This document shows positions 52,101-63,784 of a stretch of 64,000 nucleotides of DNA, in pieces. A program made the translations under genes and the position numbers. Origin of the DNA: Ligula intestinalis (Eukaryota; Platyhelminthes; Cestoda; Diphyllobothriidea; Diphyllobothriidae); the NCBI GenBank assembly GCA_036362985.1, contig JAYGXS010000001.1, positions 42,040,300-42,104,299 of the forward strand, given 5' to 3'. The notes beneath the pieces were generated by a model. It worked only from the letters and a program-made list of their open reading frames with translations, was not told where the DNA came from and searched no databases. Position 1 is the first letter of the stretch. Each line of letters begins with the position of its first letter.

Positions 52101-55100
52101 ATATAGCTAACTAGTGATTAATGTCGCGTTTCTCTATTGCAGAACCCATCTTAAAAGTAATTTTCAAGCATGCCTTTTTTCTTGCATCGGAACTATACAA
52201 TCATTCAACGTAGAATGATAATCCGTGACATTTTGAATGGGCTTTATCCTTGAAGAACTGGCTGTAGTCTAATATAGCATTATTTATTTGTAAGCTCACT
52301 CTCGCAGTTAATACTGAATTGCAAACTCCGTAAATTCCATGAGAGATTGCTCCAGGCTGTTTTGGATAATAGTAATTATTTGCTTCATTCGCCCTCGAGT
52401 ACCGCAACTTCTCTTGTAGGTTTAAAAGAATGCATATTGGATTTATTTTCTCCGTTCTAAATAATATCCTGCTCTCAAACCAGCGACTACCCATCAGGCT
52501 GTCTCACTTGTTAGCAAACGCCTCTCCATTTGTTCGAGCCCATGTCCTGAGATAGCCTACCCACTGTTTGACTGCTAGTCATTTTAAATTGAAAAAAAGT
52601 GGACAATCTTCAGTACGAATGGTAATATAAAAAAACCTTAAGTATGTTTGTCACATGCTCTTTTTCCTAGAAGTAAACACTTCCACATGTATAAGACGAC
52701 GCCGATATATGCTGAACTTTTGGAAATTTATCACACTTGCCACCCACATCTGTTTAGGTTGCGCACTGTCGATCGTTCTCGTTAGTTCACCATCTATAAT
52801 TACAGAACCCTTTAACTCTTGAAAATGTGGGTTTTACATTTATCATATTTTGGCCGAAAATACTTGGTGCAGATTAAATTTTTATTTACACACCAACGCG
52901 ACACCAAACCGCACAATTATAGCTAACATACACCCGAACCAGGCAGGACGACAGTTTTCCTCCGTTGACTGAGACTCTTCTTTTTACAGGCAAGACTCCA
53001 GTCTTCCTCGCCCACCAACCGTCTTTTATCTGAGAATGCTTCCAGAGGGGTTACTTCTCGACACAATTCGCCGTCTGCCATGATTGCTGCAGAGAATTTT
53101 GGTCGTAAACCAACCCGTGCCAGTGCACCCAGTGCGCCTCACTCTCTTAGCAAAAAAATTGCCGCGTTGGATCTTCTCTCAAGCGGTATTCCAATCGCCA
53201 CAGCTGCCGCTCAACACGGTATCACTGTGAACCTCCTTGAGCAGTGGAAATCATCTGAAGCTGTTCTCCGCCAGGTTTGTACATTTTCTTTTTGGGAACT
53301 ATTAATCTTACGCCTGCTTTGCTATGCCGTGTTTGTGCGCTTTCGCATCGTATCAACAGTTGACCGCACCAGAGCTGTTTTTAGCGCCGGCTGGTGTCTG
53401 CTGCACGTTGTTGCCGCGTAATACTGATTATAACCGTTTATATTCATGTCTCCGAATGACGAACACCGATATTTGCCGTTGGTTAGAAGCAGTTATTACG
53501 CTGCAATTACTCAGGTATCAATCAATTTATCTTTTAGTAATATTTTTATAGTAGATTAAGAATTTTCTTTGTAGGCCTCTACCTGTTTGGCAACTGTTAG
53601 CCTTGTTCTGACGACAAACTGTGGGCAATATCCCTTTGCACTGGATGGTTTGACCGGTCTTCTCGTAAATTTCAGGCCCAACTAAATCTGATTCACGGGG
53701 AGGCTGAAATATTAACTTAGCCATTCACCCAAAGGTGGTTGGGACGTTGTTTTTGGGGTAATTCTGATGTTTTTACTACTTAATGACACAACTTAACCGT
53801 TTTTAGACACTGCTAGTCGACTAAGCTGTGAAGGCTGACCATGCCAACTTCTTAGCTTCAAACTTTTACATTAAGACGCTGCATCAATTCTTTAAGCACA
53901 GCTGTGCTGACTGCTCAGCCCACACGTTAAGGTCGTCGGAAGTCAGGAACCCTCCCTCTCCTCGATGTCAGCGCAAACCTTTTCATAAAACGCTGGGCTG
54001 TCGAACGTAAACTACGCATTCCTTTGCCTCAGAGCTCGGGTCGGAAGATGCTACTATGCATAATAAGGAGGACACTGTTGCGTGTGTTTATGCGCGATTA
54101 CGCGTCCTGTATATTGAACCAAATCGATTCATAATTGCGTCTGCGACAGTGCGCCTCTGGAGAGTGCGGCGGCAGCGTTCGCAGTAGCAGCGGCGGCGGC
54201 AGCGCCCATACACCAGTTAATAGTGTTTGTGCGCGTGCCGCTCTTGCGCGAGCTTTGCATGCGTGTGGGCTTGCGTGTCTGCGCGCACAGGCGCCTTCTT
54301 TTCTTCCGGATTATCTACCCCTCCCCCCGATTGCCGCCGCCGCCTCCTCTTCCTCCTCTTTGTCGATTCGATTTTGTGTCCGTGTATGTGCATGCGTCGT
54401 CCGCCACGGAACAATAATCAACTCGTAACCCCACCTTTATCAGCTGTTTGGTGTTTGAAATGCGCGCCCCATGCACACAATTGCTGCTCGCCGGTCGATC
54501 TATGCGAGTAAACACACATGAAAGTACAAAAATGTACAGTTCCCCACCATGCACACCGTTTAGTTTGGCGCTTTGACTTGCTGGATTATGCGGCAATAAA
54601 TATGGCACTCTTAGCACTGTTGGCATATTTTCGTCTTCTCTATTACACATCTCTTTTCAAAAATCGCTTCTTTATTCTTCGAATTGTTCCGCTTCCCAGG
54701 AAACGGGGGCCGTCTGGACGTTAGTTAGACAGAAATGAGTGATGGCCTGTGGTAGAAGGCAATTATTCCTGATGTAGATAGTTAGCATTCTGGATCTAGC
54801 TACTTGGCGAACGTGGTAAATGCTGGCCATGATCGGCGACCTTTTCTCTGATAATCTTCTGTCCCTTATGTCTGTATAAGACCCTCTCCAACTATTTCAG
54901 GTCTTATTTTGCTCTAGGTGACGGCCCAGACATTACCATTTTCTACAAGGCTGTCATCAAACATAGAAGACCTAGTGATTTCTAGGTGCCTGGGTTGTCT
55001 GAACTACTCATTTATACGCCGAATACAAAGAATCATGCTCTGAGATCCCATATACTGTTAGACCATAGCCGTTATCCTGTTTTTTGAACTCGTATCCCCA

Positions 55101-58100
55101 GTAAGGATTACTATATTGAAGCCAGTCCCGTTTTGTTGACTGTAACGTTAAATGCCAGACCGGCATCCGGAATAGTGTTCAACGCAACATGGTGAGACCC
55201 GACGCCTTTCACCTAAGTAGACCGTCTACCTAGTTGATGTAACATATTTGTTAAATATATACTTTGCACTTTGCTCATCTACTGTCACAGGTGTTGCGTT
55301 AGAGCCAAATAGGCTCCAGAGAAGGTGCGCAGTACGTGTTAAATCAGTACACTATGTCACATCATTTCCAATCCACTCGATTCCACATGCTGTTGGAGGG
55401 AAAGTATAATTAGGCGAACTGTGCCTAGTTTAGCCGCCAGGACAAATTTACCACAGTTTCAAATTTTCATGATTTGTCAAAAGCCATGGCACTTAAAGTT
55501 TCCGAGTAAAACGATAGTTATCCTCTTACTGGAGGGCCAGTGCAGTCTCTGTTGTTCCACGCACTGCGTTGCTCCACCGTCTAGCATTTTACTGCTATAT
55601 GGCAGTTCGACCGTCGATTCTGACGACGTCCACCCTGTACTCCACAACAGGGTGGTGCAGAGACGGTAACTAGCTTTTGAATTGGTTTAAAATGAGACTA
55701 GACTTGCGCAGTGTCTACCACACTCTCCCCTCACCACCTGTGCTGTATACAGAAGAGAAGTAAATGTAACAGTACAGCAGTTGGTAACCGAAACCTAGTT
55801 AAGCTGGCGCCCTGTACCTCTTTTGCCTTCGACTCAAAGTAATTCTTAGGGGTCTTGAAAGTAAACGCTTTGCTGTGTTTTTCTACCATTCTTCTTCATA
55901 AATATCGAAGATGCCTTAGTCTATTAGTTGCACTGGTGTGGGCAACTGCGACTCCATTACATTTATTTGCCGACCGCTGCAAGCGCTTTTGTATTCACTC
56001 AGACCAGTTGGCGGTGAAATACACTCAGCATCAAAATACAAAGCTCCAATGTTTAGATTGAGACGCGCACATCAGGCGATGTAAATTCCTTGGCAAACAC
56101 TCCATTGTCAAGGAGTTGAAAAAGTAATGCATGACTTTGCTTCGTTTTCCTTGCATAAACCAGCTACACACGTACCTGTTACTTTTCAAAACAATGTAGC
56201 TACAAAATCTCTCGCCTTTCTATTGTTAGGGACTGTTTTTTTAGCTCAACGAATAGGTGGGGCTTTTCCAAATGAAAGTTCTTCGCATCTTTCATTTGCT
56301 TTACGTGACAGGTACTGTGGATCTCGATACGCTAACCATATTATTCCAGTGCCATAAAGGGATCAGTAGTATCCATGGTTTCTTTGATTGCAATTTGCGT
56401 TCCTTTCGAACTTTGTTCAGGTATTTGCCTCTTATTGTGTCGTTTCAGCGATACGCCCAACGGCAGGGATCTACACCGTCTCTTCCGGCTACCACCATTC
56501 CACAACCTTCACGCAGCTCCTTTGCTGATATTCCGGACAGGAGTCCTCACCTACGCAAAACTCTTATTCCTTGCGCTCCTCCCCAAGAAACTGACTCCAT
56601 CACCCCAAATCGTCCTACAACCAAAGAAATCTCAGACTCCTTCACTTCGGCTCCTAAGAGGCGGCTAGAAGATTATATTTCTGATCCCAACGAAGTCATT
56701 CCGAATGTCTCCTCAAACAAGCAGCGCAAACTCACCGACTCAGAGCCCGAATCTTCATTCCCATCTTCCAAATCCTCTAATTCTACTGCTGCCTCCACCC
56801 GACCACCCAAGCTTTCTCGTAAACTTCCACAAAAACCAGCTTCCCCCGTCCTTACTGATATCGGCTGTGGTCGACCAGCCGAGCCGACAGAAGAAGGCTT
56901 TGACAGTAAGCGTGCTTCTCCTACTTACACCAAACGTCCTACGTCCGTGGAACTGCGCCCTGCCGCACCCTCTTCAAATGGTGCGTCGCTTTCGTTCTGC
57001 GAGCAAGTTAATGGATCTAGCGGTGACAGTGCGTACTATACTAGCAATGGAATTGCTGGCGGTTTTAGCAGCAGTGGTAGCAGCATAAATGGGTCAGCTG
57101 GCGGCCCCTGTGCTAGATCTTCGATGGAAGATGCCCACACGAACTCTCAAGTCTCCAGACGAAGACCACCCATGGGCTGTGGCAGCGAGGCGGGCAGTTG
57201 TGGTGAAAGCAACGTTCCCTCCCCACAGACGCCACCCCCTCAAGATACCCGACCGCCTGGTAAGTTGGTGTGTCCTATCGGTCTAATACTTTTATATGCT
57301 CTGTCTTCACTAGTATTTACTTACCTGTTTTCCACTAAATGTCAAACGGTTCCTACTGTAAAACCGTGACGTCTCGAACTCTGGGTTAACTAGCCTCATA
57401 CCTGCCGGCCGAGACTACGCCGGCCGTGGCTTTGGTCGCCTGACGATATATTCTCACTGTAGACATTCGACTTTTATATTCTTTAAAGCACCCATACTTT
57501 CTTAAAAAACAATGCTGCTGAAAAAACTACCAAATTCACCTGTTTTCTTTCCTGGAGCTTCTTGAGATTAGGTGCTTTCTTATTCTACTTACTATCCACA
57601 ACTACCGTTTCATCCGCTTAAAGCTTACATCATTCTCCCGTCCATAAATTGGGCATTCATTAGTATATTCAGAGTAGCTAATCGCTCTTGCCAAGTGCAA
57701 AATGCTGCCAAGAATTGACCAGAGTCAGTTCAGAATCCTAAAGTTACCGGTTTTCTGATAGAAGATAGCATCAGTTTCCACGACATCGCCTCCTGCAATT
57801 GAGAAGGAGTTGCGCACCTATCATTGTGAGTGTAAAAATGGATTACATTTTGCCTATTTTGTTAGCTTTCGGTCATATTCGTCTTACAAACCGAAGACAG
57901 CGTCTCTTTCCGATTAATCTGCTGCTGCAGTTGCGTAAGAATTTAACGAACCGGTGTGACCACGTCATAAAGTACAAATTCCATATTCCGGATTTAGTTG
58001 CTGTATTTTACCGTAACTGGAGAAAAAGGCAAACTAGGTAGCTCAAAATATGTGGAATGCTTGACTGAGGACAGTTAAAACAACTGTTCCCATGTCTGTC

Positions 58101-61100
58101 TACAAATGCCAGGCAGGATATCCAACTGTCATATGCTGATAGTTTTTATCGTTTGCCTTTGGTTATTCACCCTAAAGGCCTAGTTCCTGTTTACCCTTGC
58201 GTACACATCCTCGAAAACGGACATAAGCCTATCCCACAGTTATTTAACTGTGTCCCTAAAAATTGAAAGTAATGCTTACAAACATCGATTCTCCGAAGAT
58301 GTTGACCTCATACGTTCTTACTATCTGATCAATAATCCGTCACGCACCATGTAACGGTTGACGTCTGTTTACCACCTCCTTTTTGAGTGGACTTTACAGG
58401 GTGTGCACCCTAGTCACACCCCCTATTAGCATGCGCACACACATGCAGGGGCTGGAGTCAGGGGTACAAGTCTCCTGACGCACTAGTTTGTGTAGTAAGA
58501 TGCAGACCTCGAGCTAACCCTTCTACGCCGTAGGTGTGTCCCCCAGGCTCTACCAGAGATGTGCAATGTAGGTCTGTTATGTGGGGTAGAAACCTGAAAC
58601 TGTTATCTACCGTAGGCAATCATTCGCCTTCTATCCGGTATTAGCTTCCCTGTTAATTATGGAAGACAATTTTAGCTGTCATCCTCCTGCATCATGGTAA
58701 TAAAGCCACAGCAAGGACAGTAATAAAAGTTAAGCTATAAGCGACTGTTGTTAAGTTGATTTGTAAAACCAATTAATAATCTCTGCTTTAGGCGTATGTT
58801 CTTCAGAAAGCCACCGATGGGCCCTCGGTAGTCGTAAGGATCATAACTGTGGACTACGTGATTTATCAAAATGACACAGGACAACTGGCCTCGCCAACAG
58901 TCTAAGCAACAATTTTTTTGCTACCGCTGCACATATGTACAAATAGGGCACTCAAGGGAATTTTTCCTACATACCCTCAATATACTGATACTGATACCTC
59001 ATCCGCAAAGACGAAGGCCGTTGCATTACTTACAAATTGAACTTGTTTTAAAACCCAACTGGGTTATGAATAAAGTTATCAGTACGGCTGCAACTACTTC
59101 TTCGCGTCCGGGCATTGTAATGCAAACAGTGTTGTGCGTACTTTCACCTTTTTTGATAATGTTGGAAGCCCTGAAACACGCCTTAGTTGTTTCCTACATT
59201 TGAAACCCACTATTCGTCACTCTAATACCAAGAAAATTGATTTAGCCCTGGAATCTACAGCTTGGTACCATAGCTTCCCTGTTCCTTATCCTTTAATACG
59301 CGAATCAAACTCCTACTAGCCATTCTGCTTTTATACTGTGTTTTCGTATTTCTGACAGTCGCTAAGAAATTCAGAGCTCCTGAATAGTCCTCGGTATCTG
59401 TAGATTACCTATCATCATAATATTTGAGCATTTTCGTCTGTCTGTCACCAATGTTTTGGCACATCTATGTTCCTCATTGCACTGACTAAAACTTCGAGTT
59501 CTTCTGTGCTAGCCTGCCATAACTGCCGTCAGGTACATATGTGATACTACTATTGGCTTTCAACTTTACAAAGACACTATTTCAACGTACACAAGTCGTC
59601 AGCTTGTTTGTTTATCAGCCTTCCGTTTTTGTCCAGGCACCACATGGTTATCATAAATTACTATTGGCTACGATTTCATGCTCCGAGCATTTGATATCTC
59701 CAAAAAATACCCAACAAGTGCATTCTGATGTTAAAATGATGTATCAACGGTATACTGCTTTTGTACAGACGCATTTGAGCCATAAGTAGCACTGGGCTGT
59801 TAACTGCAGGGGCCTGCATCGTATGAACAGTAGATTGACTTAGTTAACCGTACGTCGGACAAGCTGTCTGTCAAGCGGTAGCACACCAACACATTTTCCC
59901 GTTGCCTTTCCAAAGGAACGCAGTAGGACAGAGATTGGGACGAAAAGGCCGATTGTACTCAGCCTTTCTGCGTTCCGACCCAGCTGACTCATATGCAGCC
60001 TATCGCAGCACCTCCAAGGTCATGGCTGGGAAGGTTGTCATCTAAGATAACCGGACTGCCAACTGATATGACCAAAGTCATCTCCAGTCGCCATAGCCTA
60101 GTCTTGCTATATCAGATTGATGCGTGTGAAAGAGGAATAGTGAGGTTGATGTCGTAGAAGTCTCCCTTAGTATAATATCATTTATACAGCAGTCACTACT
60201 GATTTTCAGAAATAGTGATAGTCATAATTGTATCCAATGAACAGCCTGTTCAATTGGCCTGATGTCAATGTGGAACCTGGTTCGATCTATGAAGGTCACC
60301 CAAACGCGTGTAGCATTCATAAGACTACGGTAGAAGTTGTGACCTTTTACTACGTTCCAGCTCATTCTCAGTAGTCTTAACTCTTGATCGCCACTGCCAC
60401 AGAAGTAAGAACAAGGCATTTGCGTTATTGTTTCTCGCTATGCTTCAGTCAATTCTTTCTCTAGTGAATTGGCTGTTAGTGTATCAGAGGTAGACTCCCA
60501 AAGTACAATTTATGTGCATGGGTACTAGTGTAATGACGAACTGTCCCATTCTCTACAGGCAAGTCAATGTTGAGCATCTTCCCGCCATCTCAATGTTCGG
60601 ATGAAAAATCATCAGAACTGTCGGACGAAGAGTGCCTTTACTCGGATATTGCTTCGGAAACAGCCGAATTGGAAAGGTAATTTCCCCTCTTCCATAAAAG
60701 GGCAGTGAGTTTTTGTGTTAACTTAACCACCTCGCCATACCACGGAACTGCATATTGAAATTTGGATTCGCAGTCCATTCCGTTCCTGTTGTCGAAACTA
60801 ATTTTGCTGTCCATATGTGGTAAAGTCAAAGCAGTGTTTCACTTTTCTACTGATGTACTCTGGTCTTGATCTGTGATTGAATTACTTTACTACGCTGTTA
60901 TACTCTGTCTCTTCCGTTCGCCGGAAAAGCTTATTCTAAAAATCTTCAAGGTTTCCGCCAATTCCAGTATATATTAGCTGTAATCTGATCATTGCGCATT
61001 TTAATGCTCTACTATTACATTATCCTAATCTCCTACTACATATCTGATTTAAGGCTCTTTCCGGAAATTCGCGATTCGACGGAAGCCTCTGCTTATCGTA

Positions 61101-61432
61101 ACGAGTTTGAAAATCTATATCCGACCTACCTTGATCTCTACCAGTCATTCCAAACTGCATGGGAGACCATCGAAGCTCTTAAAATGCGTGTTTTGACTGC
61201 ACTACGCGAACGCAGTAGCAATGCCGCCTCGCAGTCTGCTAGTGAATTGGACGAGTTCATCAAGGGCATGCGGACACCACAGCGTCGCGCCGACGAGATC
61301 CGGTTGGCAGTTATGACCTATAAGCTGCGTCTTCTTAAACAGCGTCTGGCGATTTTTACGGCTCAAAGCGTCGAGTCCAAAATGTCGACGACCAACGTTA
61401 CCGGTTACTACAAAGCCGTTGATGCTCGTTGA
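49150..61432 (+). CDS. ELL: ELL-family RNA polymerase II elongation factor (split gene)
   Basis: ELL suppresses transient Pol II pausing and is a subunit of the super elongation and little elongation complexes in the nucleus. Exons: 49150-49278, 49319-49357 (tentative), 49418-49500 (start tentative), 49536-49874, 50315-50552, 52990-53274, 56449-57259, 60559-60676 and 61054-61432. All are GT-AG with consistent phases, giving about 806 residues (human ELL 621). The N-terminus FHIKLTDSALKN matches FHVKLTDSALRA of human ELL. DDSFSAAKIKMAEAEKEQ (residues about 100-117) and the winged-helix segment RDRIIHLLAVRPYKRPELLL to WPGYSQSDR (about 197-272) follow. The long exon 7 is Ser/Pro-rich with KRRLEDYISDP. 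The end, YRNEFENLYPTYLDLY to LRLLKQRLAIF, is the occludin/ELL domain. The first three introns are 40-60 nt or less; later ones reach 3.3 kb. Confidence 0.92.
50315..50552 (+). CDS. ELL: ELL exon 5: winged-helix segment of the elongation domain
   Basis: Phase 2 to 0, acceptor ATTATTTTCAG and donor GTATGT. DRIIHLLAVRPYKRPELLL and TSWPGYSQSDRTAV are near-diagnostic for ELL (human RVIHLLALKAYKKPELL and WPGYSEIDR). Confidence 0.93.
50553..52989 (+). other. ELL intron, no gene recognised
   Basis: 2.4 kb of AT-rich sequence without recognised transposon or coding remnants. Confidence 0.5.
52990..53274 (+). CDS. ELL: ELL exon 6 with a helix-turn-helix-like segment
   Basis: 95 codons, phase 0 to 0, acceptor TTTTTACAG and donor GTTTGT. 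After a Ser/Ala-rich part it encodes KKIAALDLLSSGIPIATAAAQHG and then ITVNLLEQWKSSEAVLRQ, a pattern like Psq/CENP-B-type helix-turn-helix motifs (A..LL..G.....AA..HGI....L..W). I do not recall this segment in vertebrate ELL, so it may be lineage-specific. Confidence 0.8.
54135..54420. promoter_or_regulatory. Intronic CpG-rich island with GCGGCGGCAGC repeats
   Basis: Sharply GC- and CpG-rich compared with its surroundings, with GCGGCGGCAGCG units, repeated GCGCGTG/TGCGCGC strings and CCGCCGCCGCC. It could be an alternative promoter or an unstable trinucleotide-type repeat. No TATA box or initiator can be assigned. Confidence 0.35.
55640..55745 (+). repeat. Dispersed repeat family 1, copy 3 (ELL intron)
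   Basis: It contains CAACAGGGTGGTGCAGAGACG, TGAATTGGTTTAAAATGAGA and GACTTGCGCAGTGTCTACC, matching the first third of the copy at 19617-19935; the rest is missing. Confidence 0.7.
56449..57259 (+). CDS. ELL: ELL exon 7: low-complexity Ser/Pro linker
   Basis: 270 codons and one base, phase 0 to 1, acceptor TGTGTCGTTTCAG and donor GTAAGT. Ser/Pro/Thr-rich, probably disordered, with basic patches (PKRRLEDY, NKQRKL) equivalent to the KRLLDSEFIDP/NKKARI stretch of human ELL. Confidence 0.85.
57260..60558 (+). other. ELL intron, no gene recognised
   Basis: 3.3 kb. Short frames only and no transposon coding remnants seen. Confidence 0.5.
61054..61432 (+). CDS. ELL: ELL final exon: occludin/ELL domain and stop
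   Basis: 126 codons including TGA, acceptor CTGATTTAAG. FPEIRDSTEASAYRNEFENLY starts the occludin-like helical domain; the helical body ends near LLKQRLAIFTAQ. In ELL proteins this domain binds partners such as EAF and AFF-type scaffolds. It is the last coding exon. Confidence 0.9.
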
Positions 61433-63589
61433 TCCAATTTATTGCATTCGCACGCACGCCTCATCTTAGTTCCGGCAAAACACCTAGCACTAAGCCTTCT
61501 CTCTTCTCTTCTGTGTGACGTTCTGTCCTCTGACCAGGCCTTCATCCTGTACAGTAGCGACCGATCGGAATTGCATTTGTTCTTGCTTCAGAAAGAGGGA
61601 AATGAAATGTGTACATGCTTTATCTTCAACACATGACAATCTTGTATACAGCTCCTTCTTATGATTCTCATTCCACATTCAAACATCTCGCCACCTCGTG
61701 ACGGTCTCTCCCCCCCTCCCCCTCCTCCGCGTACCATGTCATAATTTCTGGTTTCCCCCGCAGACTTCTCACCCATATCCACTTGCTCCTCCAGACAAAA
61801 CCGTGGCATTTAAAGCCGAATTAGTGTTCGCTGCTGTATGAGAAAAATGGAGGCGGTTTTTCTCCATTGCTGTGACCCCTTTTGCCAGCTAGACTTCCGT
61901 GATTTATCTCCCTTCTTCCAGTTGCCTCCATCATTCCTCGCGTTATTTTACCCAAATCCCTTTTGCAACGGCCCTGCCTTTTGAACCGTTTGATGGTATT
62001 TCTGTGCGGTATACTGACAGCTATCCCATCTCTCCTAAATGTTTTCGTATCTACGAAAGTCGAAATCTTCCACCTATACCTCTTTTCACCAATTTCTGGT
62101 GTCACAACTCTTCCGCTAGCAGTCAAGCGTATGCCTATCGTCTTCCCCCATGCGAAGCTCTTTCTACTCACTTAGTCCTGTACCCGCGTTTGGAATACAT
62201 TCCCTCGTCTCAGTCACATCATTGCCATCGGGTCTTTCGTCTTGATAATCATCTGATTCGTATTGTCTGCTTGCCACTACCCCAACTGAGGTCTCTGGAC
62301 TAGTTCATTCCCTTTATTGATCTTTCTTCATCCTGTCCGTGCATGTAAAACTTTTACTGACATCTTTCCTTGATGCGTGCTTTGCACCGTCTTAAATTGA
62401 CTTGTGCCTGTCAGTTTCGTCAGTCCACAAACAACCACAAAAAAGAGAGTATGCATTCATTTCTGTCCACTCAACATCCATCCCCTGTCCACCCCCATAT
62501 TTTTCAACTTTCCTCAGGTTTTGGAATCTCATTGGAAAACCCAAAATCATTAATGCTGTGCTGCTTTCCTTGCCACCACCGGAGTCAGCCTCCCGTAATT
62601 CAAGGATTATATTCTTTTAACCTTCTCCTGTCATCCGCTCTCTCTCTCTCTCTCGCTCTCTCTCTCTCTTTTCTCCATTGCTTTTGGCGCGTATTCCTCT
62701 CTCCCTCTCACCTGCTCGGATGAGGTCCAAGTTATGAGCGCGTGTGCCTTCCCGACGTAACCACTAGCCGTCCGTCCGTCCGTCCTCCCTGACGTATTTA
62801 TATCTGTTTTGTGATAGTCATCTTGCCTCAAGGGGGCGTCTTTACACCCCCCCTCCCTCCCCCGTGTGTGCACGCGCGCGCCTGCTTTACGCAAACCTCT
62901 TATGGAGTGTGGGGTGTGGACCTCGTTCTCCCCCTCAAAGCCTTACGTGCTCTTCCACTTACTCCTGTCCAGTAATTTCGGTGCACCTGTGTGTTTCAGG
63001 TTTATAGCTGTGTGCTCTCCAATGCGCGGCCGTGTAGTCCCTGTTTTCTTCTGTGCGGTGTACCTTTGAGGGAATGCTTATTGTCTCTATCCCACACAAG
63101 AACACATACGCACATACACTCTTTTGCAGGTGAGAAAGGGCACAACATCATTAACAGATTTGGTAGCATTAAATCGCATTTTCAACTATTTTGACCGTAT
63201 TTTTAACTTGTTTCAACGAGTTTCCACTTGGCATCTTCGTATACGCACGTTCTTGATTTAACTTGTCGTACAGCAAAAAAGTCGAACCTTTGGGCTTTTG
63301 GGAGCCATTATTGTTCGGTCGCTTTATACAGTCGTTTTAGAGCGCCTTGTTTGAGATATCTGAAGCAGATCGCATCGCTTATCGTCAGGGTTCATTCGGC
63401 CACGTAGCTCTGAATATCTGTCCAATGTGTGACGGACTTGGCCCCTGTTGCAAATTTATAAATAATTACACAACATAACACACTTCTATCTGAACGGCAT
63501 AAGTGATATCCAAGGGAGTCCTTGCCTGTGACATAGTTGGGATTCGGCATGACAGATCGACCGTCGCGTCCGATGGGGTTCGCCGTGTA
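61433..63589 (+). other. ELL 3' UTR and downstream region with microsatellites
   Basis: Pyrimidine-rich. It includes a CT microsatellite at about 62637-62672 and a CCGT tetranucleotide run near 62770-62787. A possible ATTAAA polyadenylation hexamer lies near 63165, but the true 3' end cannot be fixed. Open frames such as 61899-62303 show no known domain. Confidence 0.4.
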
Positions 63590-63722
63590 CTGCACCGCAT
63601 GATGGTGACTTGTGCGAGGATTATAGTTCTAAGTGATCGTACACTTGCACTGCATCCACCGCATTCTCTGTGCCCGGAGCCAACCGGGACGGGATCGGGC
63701 GCAAGTGGCTGGCACGGCTAAA
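63590..63722 (+). repeat. Dispersed repeat family 1, copy 4
   Basis: It contains TAGTTCTAAGTGATCG, CACTTGCACTGCATCCACCG, GGGATCGGGCGCAAGTGGCTGG in part, and GGCACGGCT, following the order seen at 19650-19790. Confidence 0.65.
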
Positions 63723-63784
63723 TCGGTACCTAAACGTAGCGCCACGCCTGCTGGTTCACAACAAACACCTGACCACAATTTCAA

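Larger units (their letters stand above)
53275..56448 (+). other. ELL intron with a GC/CpG-rich core
   Basis: 3.2 kb intron. It contains the CpG-rich block at 54135-54420 and dispersed repeat family 1 copy 3 at 55640-55745. No additional exon with family sequence was found. Confidence 0.5.

Noticed and set aside
53080..53421. 113-codon open frame as a separate gene
   Set aside because: Its useful part is ELL exon 6 (52990-53274), which reads in phase with the neighbouring exons; the tail beyond the GTTTGT donor is intron.
56257..56448. Upstream start of a 370-codon open frame as a separate gene
   Set aside because: The coding part begins at the acceptor at 56448/56449 as ELL exon 7; the earlier codons are intron read-through.
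61899..62303. 134-codon open frame downstream of ELL
   Set aside because: Low-complexity, pyrimidine-rich translation with no domain; it lies in the presumed ELL 3' UTR.
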